Notes: a model not told the origin generated them from the sequence alone. Positions 36,754 to 46,132 are shown, counted from the stretch's first letter. The stretch is DNA of 64,000 nucleotides from Alkalisalibacterium limincola (GCF_008017755.1 NZ_VRTS01000001.1:310001-374000); one strand, 5' to 3'. Made by a program: numbers and translations.

Positions 36754-38100
36754 TCAGCGCGGGGGGCGGATCGCGGCGATGCGCTGCTGCCATTCGCGCG
36801 CCTTCGCCTTGAGTGCGTCGGTATCGATGTCCACCAGCCGTCCGGCATCGAGCTTGCGCTGGCCGTCCACCCAGACGTCGCAGACCTGGTGGCGGCCGGT
36901 CGCATACACCAGCTGCGCCACCACGTCGTACATCGGCACGGTCTCGATCGCATCCATGTCGACCAGGGTCAGGTCGGCGCGCTTGCCGGCCTGGATCGAA
37001 CCGGTCACCTCGCCCAGGCCCATCGCCCGTGCGCCGCCCAGGGTCGCCATGCGCAGCACGCGGCCCGCATCCATCGCGGCGGCCTCGCCGGCCACCCCCT
37101 TCGCCAACAGGGCGGTGGTGCGCATCTCGCCGAACATGTCCAGGTCGTTGTTGCTGGCGCACCCATCGGTACCGAGCGCCAGGTTGATGCCGGCCTGGCT
37201 CAGCTTCTCGGTCGGGCAGAACCCCGAGGCCAGCTTCAGGTTGGATTCCGGGCAATGCACCACCGACACGCCGCGCTCGGCGCACAGCCGGATCTCGGCA
37301 TCGTTGAGCTGGGTCATGTGCACCGCGATGAGCTGGCTGTTGACCAGGCCAAGACGGTCGAGCCGCGCGATCTGGCGCATGCCGTGCTGCTTGAGTGCGT
37401 CATCGACTTCCTGCGCGGTCTCGTGCACATGGCAGTGCACCGGGATGTCGAGCTGGTCGGCCAGCATGCGGATGCGCCCGAAGCTCTCGTCGGACACGGT
37501 GTAGGGCGCGTGCGGCGCGAACGCCGTGGTGACCAGGCGCTCGCCGCGGAAACGGTCATGCACCTCCAGCGCCTTGTCGAAATACTCGTCCTGGCTCTTC
37601 GCCCAGGCCGTCGGGAACTCGATGAGCGGCAGGCCGACCACGGCCCGGAACCCCATGCGCGCGTACGTGGCGCCCTGCGCGTCGGGGAAGAAGTAGTTCT
37701 CGTTGGCGCAGGTCGTGCCGCCACGGAGCATCTCGGCGATGGACAGCTCGACGCCGTCGGCCACGAACTCCGGTCCGATCACCTTGCCCTCGACCGGCCA
37801 GATGTGGTCGTGGAGCCAGGTCATCAACGGCAGGTCGTCGGCCACCCCGCGCATCAGCGTCATCGGGTTGTGGCAGTGGGCATTGACCAGGCCGGGGATC
37901 AGCACCCCGCCGGGCCGGCTCACCACCTCGGCGGCGGTGAATCGGGCCCGCGCCTGGGCACGCGGCAGCACGGCCAGGATCTCCCCGCCCGTCACCGCCA
38001 CCGCATGGTCTTCCAGCACCACGCCAGCGGGTTCCACCGGGACCACCCAGCCGGCCTCGATCAGCAGGTCGCAGGGCTTGGCGTCGTTGCGTTCGTTCAT
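36754..38100 (-). CDS. TRZ/ATZ-family hydrolase (MTA/SAH deaminase type)
   Basis: A 448-residue amidohydrolase. The metal motif is [12 protein letters not shown], followed by [13 protein letters not shown], the metal His in [26 protein letters not shown] and the catalytic Asp in [14 protein letters not shown]. This subgroup deaminates adenosine-type nucleosides such as 5-methylthioadenosine, S-adenosylhomocysteine or 5'-deoxyadenosine. Placement next to ubiG, a SAM-dependent methyltransferase that makes SAH, supports a role in SAH salvage, but that is inference. It belongs to a small conserved cluster with ubiG and mupP, 41 bp apart. Confidence 0.85.
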   Translation of the reverse strand: MNERNDAKPCDLLIEAGWVVPVEPAGVVLEDHAVAVTGGEILAVLPRAQARARFTAAEVVSRPGGVLIPGLVNAHCHNPMTLMRGVADDLPLMTWLHDHIWPVEGKVIGPEFVADGVELSIAEMLRGGTTCANENYFFPDAQGATYARMGFRAVVGLPLIEFPTAWAKSQDEYFDKALEVHDRFRGERLVTTAFAPHAPYTVSDESFGRIRMLADQLDIPVHCHVHETAQEVDDALKQHGMRQIARLDRLGLVNSQLIAVHMTQLNDAEIRLCAERGVSVVHCPESNLKLASGFCPTEKLSQAGINLALGTDGCASNNDLDMFGEMRTTALLAKGVAGEAAAMDAGRVLRMATLGGARAMGLGEVTGSIQAGKRADLTLVDMDAIETVPMYDVVAQLVYATGRHQVCDVWVDGQRKLDAGRLVDIDTDALKAKAREWQQRIAAIRPPR

Positions 38101-38129
38101 GGATGTCCCGGTGGACGGCCGAGGCCGGG

Positions 38130-38694
38130 TCATTTCACGCGGCTGACGTACTCGCCGCTGCGGGTGTCGACCTTGATGATCTCGTCCTGGTTGACGAACA
38201 GCGGCACGCGCACCACCGCGCCGGTCTCGAGCGTGGCCGGCTTGCCGCCGCCGCCCGAGGTGTCGCCACGAACGCCGGGATCGGTCTCGACGATCTTGAG
38301 CTCGACGAAGTTCGGCGGGGTCACCATGATCGGGGTACCGTTCCACAGGGTGACGGTGCAGTCCTCCTCGCCCTTGAGGAACTTCGCCGCATCGCCCACG
38401 CCGGCGGCGTCGGCCTGGACCTGCTCGAAGGTCTCGCTCTGCATGAAGTGCCAGTACTCGCCGTCGGAGTAGAGGAACTGCATGTCGGTGTCGATCACGT
38501 CGCGACCTCGAGGTTGTCGGTCGCCTTCATGGTGATTTCCTGCACCGGCCGGACTTGATGTTGCGGTACTTCACCCGGGTGAAGGCCTGGCCCTTGCCCG
38601 GCTTGACGTACTCGGTGTCGGTGATGATGCAGGGGTCGCCGTTGACGAGGATCTTGCCCCCGTTCTTGACGTCGTTCATGCCGTAGCTGGCCAT
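38130..38694 (-). CDS. efp: Elongation factor P (two frameshifts)
   Basis: EF-P (188 residues once repaired, the family length) relieves ribosome stalling at polyproline. The modified Lys34 lies in VKPGKGQAF. Three frames are needed: the N-terminal part up to KYRNIKSGR, then [14 protein letters not shown], then [14 protein letters not shown] to SGEYVSRVK. Each break is cured by one base: CGG-GTG near 38548, and GCC-GAC near 38505. The gene is conserved and the modification gene epmB lies divergently next door, so real loss is unlikely. The start at 38694 leaves 100 bp of shared promoter region with epmB. Confidence 0.9.
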
Positions 38695-38748
38695 CGTCGG
38701 ATGCTCCTGGATGCGTTTCTCGCCCGCCCGGAGCGCATCCGGGGCGGC

Positions 38749-38754
38749 TACAAT
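38749..38754 (+). promoter_or_regulatory. Possible -10 box of epmB
   Basis: TACAAT, 41 bases before the epmB ATG, in the otherwise GC-rich efp-epmB gap. No convincing -35 box is seen 16-18 bp upstream. Confidence 0.3.
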
Positions 38755-38794
38755 GTGGGGTTTCCCATTCCGGCCAAGCGGAACGTGACTGCGG

Positions 38795-39799
38795 ATGATA
38801 CCTGCTAACGCCCCTTCGACGCAGCCGACACCATGGCAGGTGCAGTGGCGCGAGGCCGTGCGCGAACCGGCGGAATTGCTGGCGGCCCTCGGGCTGGAGC
38901 GGCTGTCGGATCGCCTTGCGGTAGGCGGCACCCGGCAGTTCCCGCTGCGTGTCCCCCGGCACTTCCTCGCCCGCATGCGCCACGGCGACGCCGACGACCC
39001 GCTGCTGCGGCAGGTGCTGCCGCTCGATGCCGAGGACCAGCCGGCAGCGGGCTTCGGCCTGGACGCGGTCGGCGACCTCGACGCCCGGGCCGCGCCCGGC
39101 CTGCTGCACAAGTACGAGGGGCGTGCCCTGCTGGTCGCGACGGGAAGCTGCGCGATCCACTGCCGCTACTGTTTCCGGCGCCACTTCCCCTATGCCGAGG
39201 AGACCGCGGCGGCAAACCAGTGGTCCGGGGCACTCGACCACCTGCGCCGCGCCCCGGACATCGAGGAGGTGCTGCTGTCCGGCGGTGATCCGCTGTCGCT
39301 GTCGACCGCCAAGCTCAGGCAGTTCACCGACGCCCTGTCCGGGATCGGGCACGTGAAGCGCCTGCGGCTGCACACCCGGTTGCCGATCGTCCTGCCGGCC
39401 CGGATCGACGCGCCGTTGCTGGACTGGATCGCCGGCCTCGCCCAGCAATGCATCGTGGTGGTCCACGCCAACCACCCCAACGAGATCGATCGCGACGTCA
39501 CCAGCGCACTGACCGCGCTGCGCGAGGCTGGCGCGACGGTACTCAACCAGGCGGTGTTGCTGCGCGGGGTCAACGACGACGTGGAGTCGCTGGCCGGGCT
39601 TTCCCTGGCCCTGTTCGAATCCGGCACCCTGCCCTACTACCTGCACCAGCTCGACCGGGTGGCCGGCGTCGCCCACTTCGAAGTCGACGATGCCCGCGCG
39701 CTGCAGCTGGTCGAAGCCCTGCGCACGCGGCTTCCGGGCTATCTGGTCCCCAAGCTGGTACGCGAGGTGGCCGGGGCCGGCAGCAAGCTGCCTTTGTGA
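38795..39799 (+). CDS. epmB: EF-P beta-lysylation protein EpmB (lysine 2,3-aminomutase type)
   Basis: A 334-residue radical SAM enzyme. The iron-sulfur cluster motif [15 protein letters not shown] (CxxxCxxC) is near residue 120, with [13 protein letters not shown] and [12 protein letters not shown] as in lysine 2,3-aminomutases. The C-terminus [19 protein letters not shown] carries the PLP-linked region. It turns alpha-lysine into beta-lysine, which EpmA attaches to Lys34 of EF-P. It is divergent from efp. Its ATG at 38795 is the first in frame. epmA is not in the window. Confidence 0.94.
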   Translation: MIPANAPSTQPTPWQVQWREAVREPAELLAALGLERLSDRLAVGGTRQFPLRVPRHFLARMRHGDADDPLLRQVLPLDAEDQPAAGFGLDAVGDLDARAAPGLLHKYEGRALLVATGSCAIHCRYCFRRHFPYAEETAAANQWSGALDHLRRAPDIEEVLLSGGDPLSLSTAKLRQFTDALSGIGHVKRLRLHTRLPIVLPARIDAPLLDWIAGLAQQCIVVVHANHPNEIDRDVTSALTALREAGATVLNQAVLLRGVNDDVESLAGLSLALFESGTLPYYLHQLDRVAGVAHFEVDDARALQLVEALRTRLPGYLVPKLVREVAGAGSKLPL

Positions 39800-39891
39800 A
39801 CCCGGTCAAGCGTTTCCGCCCCAAACCTGCGATAGTTTCGAACATCACCCCCCGTGGCGCACGGCGCCTCTGATACGAAAGGGATTGGCAG

Positions 39892-41967
39892 ATGCCTGCA
39901 AGCGACTCGGTCATCCGACTGCTTCTGATCGGCGACCGCATCGACGATGCGGAACACCTGATCAGCCAACTGCGCAACGGCGGCATGGCCGTGCGTCCGC
40001 AACGCCCCGAGAGCCTCGACGAACTCAGGCAGATACTCTCCGGCAGCGGCTCGGACCTCGTGCTGGCCGACTTCTCGAGCGAGCAGATGCCCTTCGCCGA
40101 GGTGGCCGAAGCCGTGGCCGCCAGCGGCAAGGACATTTCGCTGCTGGCAACGATGGCCCGGCTCGAGGAGGCCCACTACCTCGCCGCGATCGACGCCGGT
40201 GCGCGCGGCGTGGTGCTGCAGTCGCAGCCGCGGCAGTTGCAGTTCAAGGTGCGCGCGGAATTCGACGCCCTGCAGGACCGGCGCGGCCTGCGCCGCCTGG
40301 AATCCTCGCTGCGCGAGACCGAGCGCCGCTGCGACGCCCTGATCGACTCCTCCCGCGAACCCATCGCCTACCTGCACGAGGGCATGCACATCCGTGCCAA
40401 CGAGGCCTACCTGGAAATGTTCGGGCTGGAGTCGTTCGAGGATGTCGAGGGCCTGTCGGTGCTGGACATGATCGCCCCGGGACACACCGACAGCTTCAAG
40501 CAGGTGCTCAAGCGCCTGGGCAAGGGCGAGCAGCCACCGCGCTCGCTCGAGCTGGTCGCGCAACGACCTGACGGGACGAACTTCGACGCCGTCATGGAAT
40601 TCACCCAGGCCAGCTGGGAGGGCGAGCCGTGCCTGCAGGTGGTGTTCCGCCAGCAGATGCTCGACGCCGACGTGGCCAGGGAGCTTGATGAGCTGCGCCA
40701 GCGCGACCAGGTGACCGGTCTGTTCAATCGCCAGTACTTCCTCGGCGAGCTGGAGAACGCCGTCACGGCCGCGGCCCAGGGTCGAGGCGACCAGTCGCTG
40801 ATGCTGATCGAACCGGACAACTACACCAACCTGCTGGCCGACATCGGACTGGCCCACACCGACGAACTGCTGCGTGGCTTCGGCGAGCGCGTGCGTCTGT
40901 CGCTCGACGAATCCGCCGTGGTCGCGCGCTTCAGCGACCACGGCCTCGCGGTGCTGCTGACCGGCTGCGACTATCCCAACAGCGAAGATCGCGCGCACAA
41001 GGTCCTGGAGGGCTTCCGCAACCACATCATCGAGGCTGGCGACCGTTCGCTGAACCTCACCGTCAGCATCGGCGGCGTGCAGATCGGCGAGAAGATCGCC
41101 AGCGTCCAGCAGGTGCTGGCCAAGGCCGGCCAGTGCCTTGCGTCGTCGCAGTCGGTGGGCGGCAACCACACCGAGATCTTCGATCCCGCTGCGCGTGACC
41201 GGGCCGAGGAGGAACGCATCCGCGGCTGGGTGCAGCGCATCAAGGACGCACTCGAGAAGGGGGGGTTCCTGCTGCACTACCAGCCGGTGGTCAGCCTCCA
41301 GGGCGCACCGGGCGAGCACTACGAAGTGTTCCTGCGCATGCGCGTGGGCAACGGCGAGGTGATGCCCCCGCTGAGTTTCCTGCCCATCGCCGAGGAACAC
41401 GGACTGCTGCAGGACATCGACCGCTGGGTGGTGCAGCGCGCCGCCGAAGTGCTGGCCGAGCGCAACGCCGCGGGGCGTGACACGACGTTGTTCATCAAGC
41501 TCTCCAGCACGTCGCTCGCAGAGCCCACCACCGGCGAGTTCATCGGCAAGGCCCTGGCGTCGCACGGGGTGGAAGGCCGCCATCTGGTCGTGGAGCTGCC
41601 TGAAACCAAGGTCTTCACCAACCTCAAGACGGCCCAGGACCTGCAGAAGTCGCTCAAGTCGTTCGGTTGCAGGGTCGCGCTGGAACAGTTCGGCTCCGGG
41701 CTCAACTCGTTCCAGTTGCTGACGCACTTCGACCCGGAATTCCTGAAGATCGACCGCAGCTTCATGGATGAACTGGCGAAGAACCCCGACAACCAGAAGC
41801 GGATCCGCGAGATCGCGGACAAGGCGCGTGACGCCGGCAAGCAGACGATCGCCGAATTCGTCCAGGACGCGGGCAGCATGAGCGTGCTGTTCTCGTGCGG
41901 GGTCGACTTCGTCGAGGGGCACTTCCTCGCGGCAGCCGGTCCGGAGATGAGCTACGAGTTCGGCTGA
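39892..41967 (+). CDS. fimX: FimX-like REC/PAS/degenerate GGDEF-EAL protein
   Basis: Length is 691 residues, the same as Pseudomonas FimX, with the same order. A receiver-like domain (1 to about 125, RLLLIGDRIDD) lacks a clear phosphorylation site; a PAS domain spans about 145-265, a GGDEF-like domain about 275-430 and an EAL-like domain about 440-690. The catalytic motifs are lost: VVARFSDHGLAVLL replaces GGDEF, and the EAL domain has EVFLRM for EALLRW, LSSTSL for INLSP and LEQFGSGLNSF for DDFGTGYSS. So it should bind c-di-GMP without making or cutting it. In relatives FimX controls type IV pilus assembly through PilZ and PilB. It ends at a strong terminator. Confidence 0.82.
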   Translation: MPASDSVIRLLLIGDRIDDAEHLISQLRNGGMAVRPQRPESLDELRQILSGSGSDLVLADFSSEQMPFAEVAEAVAASGKDISLLATMARLEEAHYLAAIDAGARGVVLQSQPRQLQFKVRAEFDALQDRRGLRRLESSLRETERRCDALIDSSREPIAYLHEGMHIRANEAYLEMFGLESFEDVEGLSVLDMIAPGHTDSFKQVLKRLGKGEQPPRSLELVAQRPDGTNFDAVMEFTQASWEGEPCLQVVFRQQMLDADVARELDELRQRDQVTGLFNRQYFLGELENAVTAAAQGRGDQSLMLIEPDNYTNLLADIGLAHTDELLRGFGERVRLSLDESAVVARFSDHGLAVLLTGCDYPNSEDRAHKVLEGFRNHIIEAGDRSLNLTVSIGGVQIGEKIASVQQVLAKAGQCLASSQSVGGNHTEIFDPAARDRAEEERIRGWVQRIKDALEKGGFLLHYQPVVSLQGAPGEHYEVFLRMRVGNGEVMPPLSFLPIAEEHGLLQDIDRWVVQRAAEVLAERNAAGRDTTLFIKLSSTSLAEPTTGEFIGKALASHGVEGRHLVVELPETKVFTNLKTAQDLQKSLKSFGCRVALEQFGSGLNSFQLLTHFDPEFLKIDRSFMDELAKNPDNQKRIREIADKARDAGKQTIAEFVQDAGSMSVLFSCGVDFVEGHFLAAAGPEMSYEFG

Positions 41968-42005
41968 CCCGATCGCCGTTCCTTCCCGACCCTGCTCGGG
42001 ACATG

Positions 42006-42033
42006 AAAAAGCCCGCCATCCGGCGGGCTTTTT
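42006..42033. terminator. Bidirectional terminator between fimX and htpX
   Basis: AAAAAGCCCGCC-ATCC-GGCGGGCTTTTT, a perfect stem with tracts on both sides, between convergent genes. Confidence 0.95.
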
Positions 42034-42053
42034 CGTTCATGCGCTCACCAGAC

Positions 42054-42923
42054 TCAACCGTTGCGCAGCGCCGCGATACGCTCCGACAGCGGCGGGTGGC
42101 TCATGAACAACCGCTTCATGCCGCCCGAGACCCGGCCGGAAATCCCGAATGCCTCGACCGACTCCGGCAGCGTGCTCTGGCCGTAGCTCTTGCCCAGGCG
42201 CTCCAGCGCCGAAATCATCTTCTCGCGACTGGCGAGCTTCGCGCCTCCGGCATCGGCACGGAACTCGCGGTGGCGGGAAAACGCCATCGCGATGATGGAC
42301 GCGAGGACACCCAGCACGATCTGGGCAAGGATGACCGTGATCCAGTACCCGGGCCCATAACCGCGGTCGTTCTTGAACACGACGCGATCGACGATGCCGC
42401 CGATGATGCGCGAGAGGAAGATCACGAACGTATTGAGCACGCCCTGCAGCAGCGTCATCGTGACCATGTCGCCATTGGCGACGTGGCTGACTTCGTGCGC
42501 CAGCACCGCCTCGACCTCGTCGCGGCTCATGTCGCGCATCAGGCCCGTCGAGACGGCGACCAGGGAATTGTTGCGGCTGGGGCCGGTCGCGAATGCGTTC
42601 ATCTCCGGCGCGTCGTAGATCGCCACCTCCGGCATCTTGATGCCGGCCATGTCGGCCTGCCGCTTCACGGTCGACAGCAACCAGGACTCGATCTCGTTGC
42701 GCGGCTGGCCGATCACATGCGCCTTGGTGGAGCGCTTGGCCACCCACTTGGACATGGCCAGCGAGATGAACGCGCCACCGAAGCCGAACACCGCGGCGAT
42801 GACCAGCAGGCCGAGGTAGCCGTCGAGCTCAAGGCCAAACTGCGACTGCAGGATGGCGAGGACGATACCCAGGACGAGCAGGATGGCGAAATTGGTCGCG
42901 ACGAGCAGGAAGACTCGTTTCAT
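42054..42923 (-). CDS. htpX: Inner-membrane zinc protease HtpX
   Basis: HtpX (289 residues) degrades misfolded membrane proteins together with FtsH. Two N-terminal helices ([39 protein letters not shown]) precede the M48 active site: [16 protein letters not shown] (HExxH, about residue 140) and the third ligand in [13 protein letters not shown]. Two more helices ([36 protein letters not shown]) lie between. The end [14 protein letters not shown] is typical. The ATG at 42923 lies 60 bp from a sigma-32-like promoter, matching its heat-shock regulation elsewhere. Confidence 0.95.
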   Translation of the reverse strand: MKRVFLLVATNFAILLVLGIVLAILQSQFGLELDGYLGLLVIAAVFGFGGAFISLAMSKWVAKRSTKAHVIGQPRNEIESWLLSTVKRQADMAGIKMPEVAIYDAPEMNAFATGPSRNNSLVAVSTGLMRDMSRDEVEAVLAHEVSHVANGDMVTMTLLQGVLNTFVIFLSRIIGGIVDRVVFKNDRGYGPGYWITVILAQIVLGVLASIIAMAFSRHREFRADAGGAKLASREKMISALERLGKSYGQSTLPESVEAFGISGRVSGGMKRLFMSHPPLSERIAALRNG

Positions 42924-42982
42924 GGCGGCCTGGACTCCTGAAAGGGGGAAGGATGGGGTAAGGAATGGATGCAAATTAGCAG

Positions 42983-43007
42983 ATGGGGTGTTGGATACTT
43001 GTTTCAA
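42983..43007 (-). promoter_or_regulatory. Heat-shock (sigma-32) promoter candidate for htpX
   Basis: Minus-strand TTGAAA (43007-43002) and CCCCAT (42988-42983), 13 bp apart, match the sigma-32 -35 and -10 consensus (CTTGAA, CCCCATnT); the -10 reads CCCCATCT. The start point would give about 50 bases of leader before htpX. Confidence 0.7.
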
Positions 43008-43031
43008 TCTCTCCGGAACGCAATTCCCCCG

Positions 43032-43916
43032 ATGAGCCCGACTCCCAGCTACCGGGGCCGCTTCGCGCCCTCGCCGACCGGCCCCCTGCACCTGGGCTCG
43101 CTGCTGGCCGCACTGGGCAGCTGGCTGCTTGCCCGGCAGGCCGGGGGCACCTGGCTGGTGCGCATCGAAGACCTCGACCCGCCGCGTGAAGTTCCCGGAG
43201 CCGCGGCGCTGCAGTTGTCGACACTGGCCGCTTTCGGGTTGCGATCCGACGAAGCGGTCGTCTACCAGAGCACGCGTTCAGCGCTCTACCAGGCCGCCCT
43301 CGACCAGCTCCTCGGGCAGGGTGACGCCTTTCCCTGCCGCTGCTCGCGGCGTGACCTCGAGCCCTTCGGCGGGGTGCATCGCCGATGCGTCGCCAAGCCG
43401 TCCGGCCAGCACGAGGCGATCCGCCTGCGCGTTCCCGACGGCGAGACGTGCTTTGTCGACCTGCTGCAGGGTCGCTTGTGCCAGGACGTGGGCCGCGAGG
43501 TCGGGGATGTCGTGATCCGGCGTGCAGACGGCTTCTGGGCCTACCAGCTGGCGATGGTGGTGGACGATGCGCAACAGGGCATCACCGACGTGGTGCGTGG
43601 CATGGACCTGGTCGACTCCACCCAGCGGCAGGTCCTGCTGCAGCGCTTCCTGGGCCTGCCGACACCGCGGCACCTGCACCTGCCGCTGGTCACCGACGCG
43701 GGTGGCGCGAAGCTGTCGAAATCGCTGGCCGCCCTGCCGGTGGACCCCGGCGACCCGATGCCGGCACTGGCCCGCGTCTGGGTGTTGCTGGGCCAGGACC
43801 CGGCACGGATTGCGCTGCATGGGTCGGCCGATGCCGTGCTGCAGCGCATGGCATCGAGTTTCGACGCCTCGGCGCTGCCCCGCGGGCCGGTCGCCCGCGT
43901 CATCACGCCGCCGTGA
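43032..43916 (+). CDS. gluQ: Glutamyl-Q tRNA(Asp) synthetase
   Basis: A 294-residue GluRS paralogue lacking the anticodon domain; it attaches glutamate to queuosine in tRNA-Asp. The class I motif is [20 protein letters not shown], the zinc-binding part is [13 protein letters not shown] with a later CVAK, and the KMSKS equivalent is [28 protein letters not shown] is typical of GluQ-RS. In enterobacteria the gene usually follows dksA; here dksA is 10 kb away. It starts 24 bp beyond the htpX promoter, with some promoter overlap likely. Confidence 0.93.
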   Translation: MSPTPSYRGRFAPSPTGPLHLGSLLAALGSWLLARQAGGTWLVRIEDLDPPREVPGAAALQLSTLAAFGLRSDEAVVYQSTRSALYQAALDQLLGQGDAFPCRCSRRDLEPFGGVHRRCVAKPSGQHEAIRLRVPDGETCFVDLLQGRLCQDVGREVGDVVIRRADGFWAYQLAMVVDDAQQGITDVVRGMDLVDSTQRQVLLQRFLGLPTPRHLHLPLVTDAGGAKLSKSLAALPVDPGDPMPALARVWVLLGQDPARIALHGSADAVLQRMASSFDASALPRGPVARVITPP

Positions 43917-43977
43917 ACGGGACGCTACACTCAGGCCTGACCTTCGACCCGCAAACCGTCCTGGGAGGGACCTCACC

Positions 43978-44718
43978 ATGAGCAAACGCATTGCACTGGT
44001 CACCGGTGGCACCGGCGGCATCGGTACGGCCATCGTCCGCCGCCTGGCCCAGATGGGCCATCAGGTGGCGACGAACTTCCGCAACGAGGAGAAGGCCCTG
44101 GCCTGGCAGAAGGCCCTGGCCGACGACGGCATCCAGGCCACGATCGTCCCCGGGGACGTGGCCAGCCCGGAGGCTGCGCGCGAGATGGTCGAGGCGGTCG
44201 AGAAGTCACTCGGACCGGTCGACATCCTGGTCAACAACGCCGGCATCACCCGCGACACGACCTTCCATCGCATGAGCGCCGAGCAATGGCACGAGGTCAT
44301 CAACACCAACCTCAACTCCTGTTTCAACGTCACCCGTCCGGTCATCGAGGGCATGCGGGCACGCAAGTGGGGCCGCATCGTCCAGATCGCCTCGATCAAT
44401 GGCCAGAAGGGCCAGTACGGGCAGGCCAACTACGCCGCGGCGAAGGCGGGCATGCACGGATTCACCATCTCGCTGGCGCAGGAAAACGCGCGTTTCGGCA
44501 TCACCGTCAACACCGTGTCCCCGGGCTACATCGCCACCGACATGGTCATGGCCGTTCCCGAGGAAGTGCGCGAGAAGATCATCGCGCAGATCCCGACCGG
44601 GCGCCTGGGCAAGCCCGATGAAATCGCCTATGCGGTGGGTTTCTTCGTGCCCGAGGAGGCGGCCTGGATCACCGGCGCGAACCTGTCGGCGAACGGTGGC
44701 CAGTACATGGGCTGGTAG
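43978..44718 (+). CDS. phaB: Acetoacetyl-CoA reductase (SDR family)
   Basis: The 246-residue SDR has NADP-binding ALVTGGTGGIGTAIVRRL, the NNAGITRDTTFHRM block characteristic of PhaB/PhbB, and the active Ser-Tyr-Lys in IASINGQKGQYGQANYAAAK. The QKGQYGQ stretch is typical of acetoacetyl-CoA reductases rather than FabG. It makes (R)-3-hydroxybutyryl-CoA for polyhydroxybutyrate. GGGAGG precedes the ATG. It is followed by a terminator and phaR. No thiolase or PHA synthase lies in the window. Confidence 0.88.
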   Translation: MSKRIALVTGGTGGIGTAIVRRLAQMGHQVATNFRNEEKALAWQKALADDGIQATIVPGDVASPEAAREMVEAVEKSLGPVDILVNNAGITRDTTFHRMSAEQWHEVINTNLNSCFNVTRPVIEGMRARKWGRIVQIASINGQKGQYGQANYAAAKAGMHGFTISLAQENARFGITVNTVSPGYIATDMVMAVPEEVREKIIAQIPTGRLGKPDEIAYAVGFFVPEEAAWITGANLSANGGQYMGW

Positions 44719-44738
44719 CGGTTTAGAGCTTGCACTCC

Positions 44739-44785
44739 AAAAACCCCTGCGCCATGCTGCAAGGCACCAGACCGCAGGGGTTTTT
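44739..44785. terminator. Terminator between phaB and phaR, overlapping the phaR ribosome site
   Basis: AAAAACCCCTGCG (44739-44751) pairs with CGCAGGGGTTTTT (44773-44785) across a 21-base loop that can itself fold (TGCTGCAAGGCA). T tract on the plus strand, A tract on the minus. The AGGGG of the 3' arm is 10 bases before the phaR ATG. Confidence 0.8.
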
Positions 44786-44790
44786 GCCGC

Positions 44791-45297
44791 ATGGCACAAG
44801 TGCGCATCATCAAGAAGTATCCGAACCGCCGCCTCTACGACACCGAGATTTCCAGCTACATCACGTTGGAAGACGTGCGCCAGCTGATCGTCGATGGCGA
44901 GTCCTTCGAGGTGCGCGACGCCCGGTCCGGCAACGACATCACCCGCTCGGTCCTGCTGCAGATCATCGCCGAGCACGAGCAGGACGGGCAGCCGATGCTG
45001 TCGACGGAACTGCTCAGCCAGATCATCCGCTTCTACGGCGACTCGCTGCAGGGCTTCATGGGCAGCTACCTCGAGCGCAGCATGCAGCTGTTCCTGGACC
45101 AGCAGCAGCAGTTCCGCAGCCAGCTCAACAGCATGCTCGGCAAGACCCCGTTCGCCATGCTCAACCAGCTCACCGAGCGCAACATGGACCTGTGGCGCGA
45201 GCTGCAGTCGGGGTTGATCGACAAGATGGGGACCTCCCAGGACGCTCCGGGGGAGGTTCGCGAGAAGCCCGCCACCGGCACCGGCAAGCGCCGCTGA
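44791..45297 (+). CDS. phaR: Polyhydroxyalkanoate synthesis repressor PhaR
   Basis: PhaR (168 residues) binds DNA and PHB granules. The N-terminal DNA-binding domain RIIKKYPNRRLYDTEISSYI and TLEDVRQLIVDGESFEVRDA is diagnostic; the second domain (FYGDSLQGFMGSYLERSMQ) is the PHB-accumulation regulatory region. In known systems it represses phasin and its own gene until PHB appears. The only Shine-Dalgarno (AGGGG) is in the preceding terminator stem. It is flanked by two SDR reductase genes. Confidence 0.93.
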   Translation: MAQVRIIKKYPNRRLYDTEISSYITLEDVRQLIVDGESFEVRDARSGNDITRSVLLQIIAEHEQDGQPMLSTELLSQIIRFYGDSLQGFMGSYLERSMQLFLDQQQQFRSQLNSMLGKTPFAMLNQLTERNMDLWRELQSGLIDKMGTSQDAPGEVREKPATGTGKRR

Positions 45298-45394
45298 GCC
45301 CCTTGCGCCAGGGCCGGCGCCAAGAGCGCGATGCCCGGGTTGATGCGCCGCATCACCTGCTGCCCTGCACCAACCCAACCATCAGGAATCCCCT

Positions 45395-46132
45395 ATGAAC
45401 CCACCTGTCGCCCTGGTGACCGGAGGCTTGGGCGGCCTCGGCACCACGATCTGCCAGCAACTCGCCCGCGACCACCTGGTGGTGGCCGTGGACCTTGCGT
45501 CGGACGCAGCGCGAGTTGACGCGTGGCGCGCGCGCGATGGCCACGAAGGCATCGAGTTCATCGCCTGCGACGTCACCGACGATGCGGCATGCGCCGCGCT
45601 GGCGAAGGACGTGCAGGCACGACACGGAGGCATCCGGACGCTGGTCAATGCGGCGGGCATCACCCGCGATGCCACCCTGCGCAAGCTGGAGCCCGAGCAC
45701 TGGGAGGACGTGATCCGCGTGAACCTTGGCGGTGCGTACCACATGAGCCGACACGTGCTGGAAGGCATGCTGGCGCGTGGCGAAGGGCGCATCGTCAACA
45801 TCGGCTCGATCAATGGACAGACCGGGCAGTTCGGGCAGACCAATTACGCAGCAGCCAAGGCCGGACTGCACGGATTCACGATGTCGCTGGCCCGCGAGAC
45901 CGCCAGCAAGGGCATCACGGTGAATACCGTGTCGCCCGGGTATATCGACACCGAGATGACCCGGGCCATCCGCGAGGACATCCGCGAGAGGATCGTCTCC
46001 TCCATTCCGGTCGGCCGCATCGGCCAGCCCGAAGACATCGCGCGCGTGGTCTCGTTCCTTTGCGGACCGGGCAGCGACTACATCACCGGTGCCAACATCC
46101 CGGTCAATGGCGGCTTGTTCATGAGTTTCTGA
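45395..46132 (+). CDS. Second acetoacetyl-CoA-reductase-like SDR
   Basis: A 245-residue SDR close to the phaB product: ALVTGGLGGLGTTICQQLA, NAAGITRDATLRKLEP, IGSINGQTGQFGQTNYAAAK and TVSPGYIDTEMTRAI. Because it shares the GQxGQxGQ motif it is probably a second acetoacetyl-CoA reductase, perhaps with a different chain length or cofactor preference. It lies 97 bp after phaR and ends next to a long perfect palindrome. It may be a duplication of phaB, but the two sequences have diverged. Confidence 0.8.
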   Translation: MNPPVALVTGGLGGLGTTICQQLARDHLVVAVDLASDAARVDAWRARDGHEGIEFIACDVTDDAACAALAKDVQARHGGIRTLVNAAGITRDATLRKLEPEHWEDVIRVNLGGAYHMSRHVLEGMLARGEGRIVNIGSINGQTGQFGQTNYAAAKAGLHGFTMSLARETASKGITVNTVSPGYIDTEMTRAIREDIRERIVSSIPVGRIGQPEDIARVVSFLCGPGSDYITGANIPVNGGLFMSF

